From contig DCWO01000154.1 of NCBI GenBank assembly GCA_002328865.1, positions 19,781 to 29,281 of the forward strand: a DNA stretch of 9,501 nucleotides. The letters are read 5' to 3'. The DNA comes from Dehalococcoidia bacterium UBA2160 (GTDB lineage Bacteria; Chloroflexota; Dehalococcoidia; Lucifugimonadales; UBA1123). The notes beneath the pieces are model-generated. The model made no database searches. It saw only the letters and a list, made by a program, of their open reading frames with translations, and was not told the origin of the DNA. This document shows, piece by piece, positions 6,015-9,501 of the stretch. The first letter of the stretch is position 1. Each line of letters opens with the position of its first letter. A program made the translations under genes and the position numbers.

Positions 6015-6746
6015 ATGAACGGAAACCCAACTATCATGCCGGTTGGAGACAAAGCGCTCCTGATCGAATTCGGCGACTCCATCGACCCGGCGATCAACCG
6101 TCGCGTTCACGACCTAGCGGCAAGCATCGAAGCTGCCGATGTCCCAGGCGTGCTGGAAATGATCCCGACCTACCGATCTCTGCTCATCTCGTACGACCCT
6201 ATGACCACGTCGCCCGGCGTGCTTGGCGAGGCGGTGATGGACCGTCAAGAGCCTGACTCCGGCATTATCGCTCAACCCACCAAGGTCGTTTACATCCCGA
6301 CGCTGTACGCCGGCGAATACGGACCGGACATCGAGTTCGTCGCTCGGAACAGCGGGCTGTCGCAGGATGAGGTCATAGACATCCACTCCGGCGCCGATTA
6401 CCTGGTGTACATGATGGGGTTCAGCTCAGGTTTTCCTTACCTGGGCGGGTTGGACGAACGTCTCACGACCCCGCGGCTGGACAGCCCGAGGACCGAGGTC
6501 CCGGCAGGGTCCGTGGGCATCGCCGAGACGCAGACCGGCGTGTATCCGCTGGCCAGCCCCGCTGGATGGCGCCTGATCGGCAGAACCCCTGTCAGGCTCT
6601 TCGACCCCGATCTCGACCCGCCCGCTGTGATTCATGCGGGCGACCACGTACGGTTCGTGCCGCTGAGCGGTCCCGACGAGTTCCAGCGAATCGAGCGTCA
6701 GGTCCAAGATCGCGCGTACACCGTCACCATTGAGGAATCGTCATGA
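6015..6746 (+). CDS. pxpB: 5-oxoprolinase subunit B (allophanate-hydrolase subunit 1 family)
   Basis: The 243-residue B subunit of PxpABC, of the KipI/allophanate hydrolase subunit 1 (AHS1) family. With subunit C it is thought to form the part that activates 5-oxoproline with ATP. The N-terminal half starts with the family pattern MPVGDKALLIEFG (8-20) and contains EMIPTYRSLLISYDP (48-62). The C-terminal half carries the strong signature MMGFSSGFPYLGGLDERL (133-150), PRTEVPAGSVGIA (158-170), TQTGVYPLASPAGWRLIGRTP (172-192). The ATG at 6015 has GAGG five bases upstream. The last four bases overlap the start of pxpC (ATGA at 6743-6746), the standard sign of translational coupling and of equal subunit production. 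Residues look intact, and nothing suggests decay. The homologous KipI of Bacillus also affects sporulation kinase KinA, but nothing here points to that role. Confidence 0.95.
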   Translation: MNGNPTIMPVGDKALLIEFGDSIDPAINRRVHDLAASIEAADVPGVLEMIPTYRSLLISYDPMTTSPGVLGEAVMDRQEPDSGIIAQPTKVVYIPTLYAGEYGPDIEFVARNSGLSQDEVIDIHSGADYLVYMMGFSSGFPYLGGLDERLTTPRLDSPRTEVPAGSVGIAETQTGVYPLASPAGWRLIGRTPVRLFDPDLDPPAVIHAGDHVRFVPLSGPDEFQRIERQVQDRAYTVTIEESS

Positions 6747-7885
6747 ACGAGGCAATCCTGGAGATACAGAGCGCCGGATTGCTCACGACGGTCCAAGACC
6801 TCGGCCGCACCGGATACCAACGATTCGGCGTAGCCGTCGCCGGGGCCGTCGACGCCACTGCCTTGCGCGTCGCCAACATCCTCGTTGGAAACCGAGAGGG
6901 CGCCGCGAGTCTGGAGATCACGGCGTTGGGGCCAAAGGCCGTGTTCTTGTCGGACACCGTGATAGCAGTAACCGGCGCCGACCTGGGAGCGTTGATCGAC
7001 GGCCAATCCATCGCACGCTGGCAGAGCGTGTCGGTTGTCAGCGGTAGTGTGCTGGAGTTCAGCGGTCCGTCCGACGGAATGCGGGCGTATCTGGCTCTGG
7101 CCGGCGGAATCGACGTGCCGGTTGTCATGGGCAGCCGGGCCACGTTCGTCCCCGGAGGTCTCGGCGGTTTCGACGGCAGAGCACTGGCGCCCGGCGACGT
7201 GGTGCGGGCGCTGCCCACGGCCAACACCAACGGCCTCCGAGGTCCAGGGCTTCCGGAAGACATCGTACCTCCCGTGTACGGAAAAGAACACGAAGTTCGG
7301 GTGGTTCTCGGTCCGCAGGAAGCCGCATTCACGACAACTGGGGTTTCGACCTTCCTGTCGTCGCCATATGCGGTGACGGCTGAATCCGACCGAATGGGAT
7401 GCAGGCTGGAAGGTCCCGTGATCGAGCACGAGTCCCGTCCCGACATCGTATCGGACGCGACCGCGCTCGGTTCCATACAGACGCCGGGCAACGGTCAACC
7501 GATCGTCTTGTTGGCGGACCGCGGCACGACGGGCGGCTACCCGAAGATCGCCACCGTCATCAGCCCGGACATCGGACTCCTCGCCCAGGCCATGACCGGA
7601 GACACCGTCCGATTCACGGCGGTCACAGTCGGCCAAGCCCACGACATATTGCGCGAGCAAGAGGCGATGATCGCCGAGATCAAACAATCCGTTGGCGTGG
7701 ATCGATCCGGATCGTTCTCTGTCGCCGCCGAAGGACGTTCACGGGCAGTGGTGACCGAAACCGGCGATCCGGTGGCGCGAGCGGAGCTCACCGCTGCCGG
7801 GCGCCGCACCGTTGTCAGGCCGGTGTCCGTCACTGTCGACGGGCAGGCGTTCGAATTCGAGATAGAAGTGAAACACGACGCCTGA
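6743..7885 (+). CDS. pxpC: 5-oxoprolinase subunit C (AHS2 family) with C-terminal extension
   Basis: The C subunit of PxpABC, of the KipA/allophanate hydrolase subunit 2 (AHS2) family. Family landmarks include IQSAGLLTTVQDLGRTGYQ (8-26), GVAVAGAVDATALRVAN (29-45), LEITALGP (57-64), RAYLALAGGIDVPVVMGSRATF (114-135), SDRMGCRLEGP (215-225) and the late ADRGTTGGYPKIATV (258-272). The core seems to end near residue 316. With 380 residues it is about 50-70 longer than the usual 310-335. The extra tail (318-380) has a variable alanine-rich part and then RPVSVTVDGQAFEFEIEV (359-376), which resembles the first strands of biotin/lipoyl carrier domains but lacks a biotinyl-lysine AMKM motif. It is coupled to pxpB by a four-base overlap and followed after 43 bases by the dehydrogenase gene. 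Confidence 0.93.
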   Translation: MNEAILEIQSAGLLTTVQDLGRTGYQRFGVAVAGAVDATALRVANILVGNREGAASLEITALGPKAVFLSDTVIAVTGADLGALIDGQSIARWQSVSVVSGSVLEFSGPSDGMRAYLALAGGIDVPVVMGSRATFVPGGLGGFDGRALAPGDVVRALPTANTNGLRGPGLPEDIVPPVYGKEHEVRVVLGPQEAAFTTTGVSTFLSSPYAVTAESDRMGCRLEGPVIEHESRPDIVSDATALGSIQTPGNGQPIVLLADRGTTGGYPKIATVISPDIGLLAQAMTGDTVRFTAVTVGQAHDILREQEAMIAEIKQSVGVDRSGSFSVAAEGRSRAVVTETGDPVARAELTAAGRRTVVRPVSVTVDGQAFEFEIEVKHDA

Positions 7886-7917
7886 TCGAGTGCCCGATCT
7901 GGAAATGTATCGAAATC

Positions 7918-7922
7918 AGGAG
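7918..7922 (+). promoter_or_regulatory. Ribosome binding site of the dehydrogenase gene
   Basis: AGGAG six bases before ATG 7929 selects this start over an upstream ATG at 7890 that would add 13 unconserved residues. Confidence 0.6.
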
Positions 7923-7928
7923 AGACAT

Positions 7929-8972
7929 ATGAGCAAGCGAATTGCGATCTTCGGCGCTGGCGCCGCGGGCAGCTACATCGGGGCGTTCCTCACTCGCGAA
8001 GGGCACGACATCACGTTGATCGACATGTGGGGCGAACACGTCGAAGCGATGCGTGAGAACGGCCTCAGGGTCTCGGGTTCCCAGGGCGACTTCACGGTCC
8101 CCGTCAACGCGCTGCACCTATCAGACGCGATGCAGATCCAGGGCAAGTTCGACATCGCGTTCCTCGCCATGAAGAGCTACGACACGGAGTGGTCCGCGCA
8201 TTTCCTGAAGCGTCTCATCGCCTCCGACGGCGTCGTCGTCGACTCTCAAAACTGCATGAACGACCAGCTCATCGCATCGATCGTCGGGTACGGACGCGAG
8301 GTCGGGTGTGTGATGTCCGGAATCACCGTCGCCCTCTGGGAGCCTGGACATGTGACACGAGGAGGCCAGCCGGGCCACACTGTCTTCCGCGTCGGCGAGC
8401 TCCACGGCAAGATCACACCCAGAGTCGAGGAGATCGTCGAGATCCTCTCATGCATCGACGGCGCCATCGCAACCGAGAACATCTGGGGAGAGCGCTGGTC
8501 GAAGCTCACGACCAACTCCAGCGGCAACCCCGTCGGCGCGATGACGGACTTGGGGTCCTACGGCGTAGCGTCAAACTCGGACGCGCGAAGAATACAGATC
8601 AACATCTGCAAAGAATCATGCCAGGTCGCGCTGGCTCAGAACTATCGTGTCGAGCCGATCCGCGGTATCGCGGCGGAGACCTACGCGAAGGCCGACGACG
8701 GCGGGGTCTACGAGGAACTGGACGCCAAGTTCCAGCCCGGACCCGCTGGCGGCGCCGACTGGAAGTCATCGATGGGCCAGGATGTCTTGAAGGGCCGCCA
8801 TACCGAGGTAGAGTTCATGAACGGCTACATCTCCGCCCAGGGCCGCGCATCCGGCGTCCCGACCCCGATCAACGACGCGATCGTGCAGATCGTCAGCGAG
8901 ATCGACTCTGGAACGCGTAAGCCAAGTCCAGAGAACATCGCGGCGGTCCTTCGGATGGCGGGAATGGCGTGA
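7929..8972 (+). CDS. Ketopantoate reductase (ApbA/PanE) family dehydrogenase
   Basis: A 347-residue NAD(P)-dependent dehydrogenase of the 2-dehydropantoate 2-reductase family. The Rossmann motif GAGAAGSYIG (9-18) opens the protein. The catalytic set of the family can be placed: Lys192, Asn196 and Asn200 in WSKLTTNSSGNPVGAM match Lys176, Asn180 and Asn184 of Escherichia coli PanE, and Glu293 in GRHTEVEFMNGY matches Glu256. The conserved SSMGQDV precedes it. It is longer than PanE (303), mostly through a segment near 250-275, and has SQNCMND where PanE-like proteins have QNGxxN. Such variants often act on 2-keto acids other than ketopantoate, and with no other pantothenate gene nearby I do not call it panE. 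ATG 7929 has AGGAG six bases upstream. It probably ends the pxp transcript. Confidence 0.88.
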   Translation: MSKRIAIFGAGAAGSYIGAFLTREGHDITLIDMWGEHVEAMRENGLRVSGSQGDFTVPVNALHLSDAMQIQGKFDIAFLAMKSYDTEWSAHFLKRLIASDGVVVDSQNCMNDQLIASIVGYGREVGCVMSGITVALWEPGHVTRGGQPGHTVFRVGELHGKITPRVEEIVEILSCIDGAIATENIWGERWSKLTTNSSGNPVGAMTDLGSYGVASNSDARRIQINICKESCQVALAQNYRVEPIRGIAAETYAKADDGGVYEELDAKFQPGPAGGADWKSSMGQDVLKGRHTEVEFMNGYISAQGRASGVPTPINDAIVQIVSEIDSGTRKPSPENIAAVLRMAGMA

Positions 8973-8992
8973 TTGTGGCGGCGCCTCGATGT

Positions 8993-9151
8993 GGCTTGGC
9001 CGTGAACGGTCAGAGCACCTGCTCGATACACGGTGGCCGGCGGCCTTGGTCTTTAGGCCGAGCCTGGTTTGGCATCGGCTTAGCCGTGAACAGCCAGAGC
9101 ACCTGCTCGATACACGGTGGCCGGCGGCCTGTGTCTTCAGGCCGAACTTGC
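8993..9151. repeat. 84-base-period direct repeat, two copies
   Basis: Bases 8993-9067 are repeated at 9077-9151. Most of the first 55 bases are identical, including GAGCACCTGCTCGATACACG and GGTGGCCGGCGGCCT; similarity fades after GGCCGA. Each copy holds a six-pair hairpin, CGGCCT-N8-AGGCCG (9041-9060 and 9125-9144). The second copy continues into the longer 216-base-period unit. Confidence 0.8.
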
Positions 9152-9217
9152 TCGTCATCTGGCCTCGTAGCTACGGACATCGACCACGCAAAGTCGCCAC
9201 AGCAACCTCGCCATTCT

Positions 9218-9246
9218 GATTCCTTCCGCCTAAGGCGGAAGGAATC
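9218..9246. repeat. Perfect 14-base-arm palindrome
   Basis: The arms GATTCCTTCCGCCT (9218-9231) and its exact complement (9233-9246) flank a single A. As RNA it would give a 12-pair stem with a five-base loop. The equivalent place in the second long copy (9434-9462) keeps the core TCCGCCT-T-AGGCGGA with three mismatches further out. It is the first strong hairpin after the dehydrogenase apart from the small CGGCCT hairpins, so it could help end or protect that transcript, although no T-run follows. Confidence 0.8.
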
Positions 9247-9282
9247 TCGTCGGAATCGGAAGACGTGTGTCTGTCGGAGACC

Positions 9283-9306
9283 AGATGCTTCGCTTCGCTC
9301 AGCATG
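9283..9306. repeat. Common dispersed repeat, TTCGCTTCGCTCAG type
   Basis: The segment contains ATGCT at 9285-9289 and AGCAT at 9301-9305 around TCGCTTCGCTC. This belongs to a widely scattered extragenic repeat whose minus-strand translation reads HAERSEAS, a well-known source of false protein calls. It fills part of the gap between the two 216-base-period copies. Confidence 0.6.
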
Positions 9307-9501
9307 GAGTGGGGGCACCCGCCCAACACACGGCGAACGGTGGCCTCGGCCTTCAGGTCGAGTTTGCTCGTCATCTGGTCTCGTAGCTACGGACATCGAC
9401 CACGCAAAGTCGCCGCAGCAACCTCGCCGTTCTGAGTCCGTCCGCCTTAGGCGGAAAGAATCTCGCCGGAAACGGAGAACGTGTGTCTGTCGGAGACCAG
9501 A

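Larger units (their letters stand above)
8973..9501. other. 529-base gene-poor tail filled with repeats
   Basis: From the dehydrogenase stop to the window end I see no credible gene. Open frames exist on both strands (for example minus 9396-9010 and plus 8989-9219), but they are translated repeats with arginine-rich, low-complexity composition and no ribosome binding site that I could find. The stretch is made of nested, diverged direct repeats (periods of 84 and 216 bases), a large palindrome in each long copy, small conserved hairpins, and one common dispersed repeat. The block runs off the right edge, so its full extent is unknown. Confidence 0.75.
9097..9501. repeat. 216-base-period direct repeat, two copies
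   Basis: Bases 9097-9285 recur at 9313-9501 with a constant offset of 216 and no insertions or deletions. Over 9141-9285 versus 9357-9501 I count 14 differences in 145 positions (about 90 percent identity); the left part is more diverged. Conserved landmarks are CTCGTCATCTGG, the ten-base palindrome CGTAGCTACG (9166-9175 and 9382-9391), GACCACGCAAAGTCGCC, and GTGTGTCTGTCGGAGACCAG at the right end. The second copy is still matching when the window ends. Confidence 0.85.

Noticed and set aside
8989..9219. Plus-strand frame reading HLLDTRWPAA repeats
   Set aside because: Translated repeat DNA with no domain and no binding site seen; kept as an observation on the repeat period only.
9218..9260. 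Classical intrinsic terminator
   Set aside because: The hairpin is strong, but it is followed by CTCGTCGG rather than a T-run on the plus strand; a role in ending transcription remains only possible.
9010..9396. Minus-strand frame of 128 residues containing HAERSEAS
   Set aside because: HAERSEAS is the classic false translation of a dispersed repeat; the rest is repeated, arginine-rich sequence.
8993..9501. CRISPR array
   Set aside because: Units are 84 and 216 bases long and diverged, with no short constant repeats and unique spacers and no cas genes.
1..9501. Defence, toxin-antitoxin, phage or secretion system
   Set aside because: No nuclease, helicase, toxin-like small pair, integrase or secretion gene was recognised in any frame.

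Overview
The window is GC-rich, densely coded bacterial DNA: nine genes, one of them cut by the left edge, plus about 530 bases of repeat-filled, gene-poor DNA at the right end. No rRNA, tRNA, CRISPR array, transposase or phage gene was recognised. The gene mix (a 2TM-domain protein, an alpha/beta hydrolase, a RspA/ManD-type enolase-superfamily dehydratase, a FAH-fold enzyme, a crotonase, a ketopantoate-reductase paralogue, a complete 5-oxoprolinase PxpABC) and the TTCGACAGG-type and TTCGCTTCGCTCAG-type dispersed repeats suggest a free-living, organic-acid-degrading bacterium. A marine or soil Chloroflexota lineage (SAR202-like Dehalococcoidia) would fit, but that placement is inference from gene content and style, not from a marker gene.

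Layout. Bases 1-240 (+): C-terminal part of a small 2TM-domain membrane protein. Bases 354-1238 (+): alpha/beta hydrolase, probably starting at a TTG. It converges, with only 14 bases between, on a minus-strand group read right to left: crotonase (3641-2790), FAH-family enzyme (2707-1796), then a 204-base gap holding a REP-like inverted repeat, and a small cupin (1591-1253). Bases 3642-3880 are a divergent control region with a bulged hairpin and a TGACC-N8-GGTCA inverted repeat. To its right, on the plus strand, lie the ManD/RspA-like dehydratase (3881-5161), then pxpA (5243-6007), pxpB (6015-6746) and pxpC (6743-7885), tightly packed, and a ketopantoate-reductase-family dehydrogenase (7929-8972). 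A TTGGCG-N18-TATAAT promoter in front of pxpA suggests that the Pxp group can be transcribed separately from the dehydratase. Bases 8973-9501 hold nested, diverged repeats with periods of 84 and 216 bases.

How the genes may work together. PxpABC hydrolyses 5-oxoproline (pyroglutamate) to glutamate using ATP, and its three subunits are encoded in the usual order with overlap coupling. The dehydratase would turn a sugar acid into a 2-keto-3-deoxy acid; the NAD(P)-dependent dehydrogenase and the FAH-fold enzyme belong to families that oxidise or reduce and then cleave such keto acids. The crotonase and alpha/beta hydrolase would handle CoA esters and esters or lactones. A shared small-acid catabolic island is therefore plausible but unproven. 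No clear undescribed defence or mobile system was found. The observations most worth following are the nested repeat block, the carboxyl-terminal extension of PxpC that resembles the start of a biotin-carrier domain, and the altered catalytic residues of the crotonase and FAH-family enzymes.
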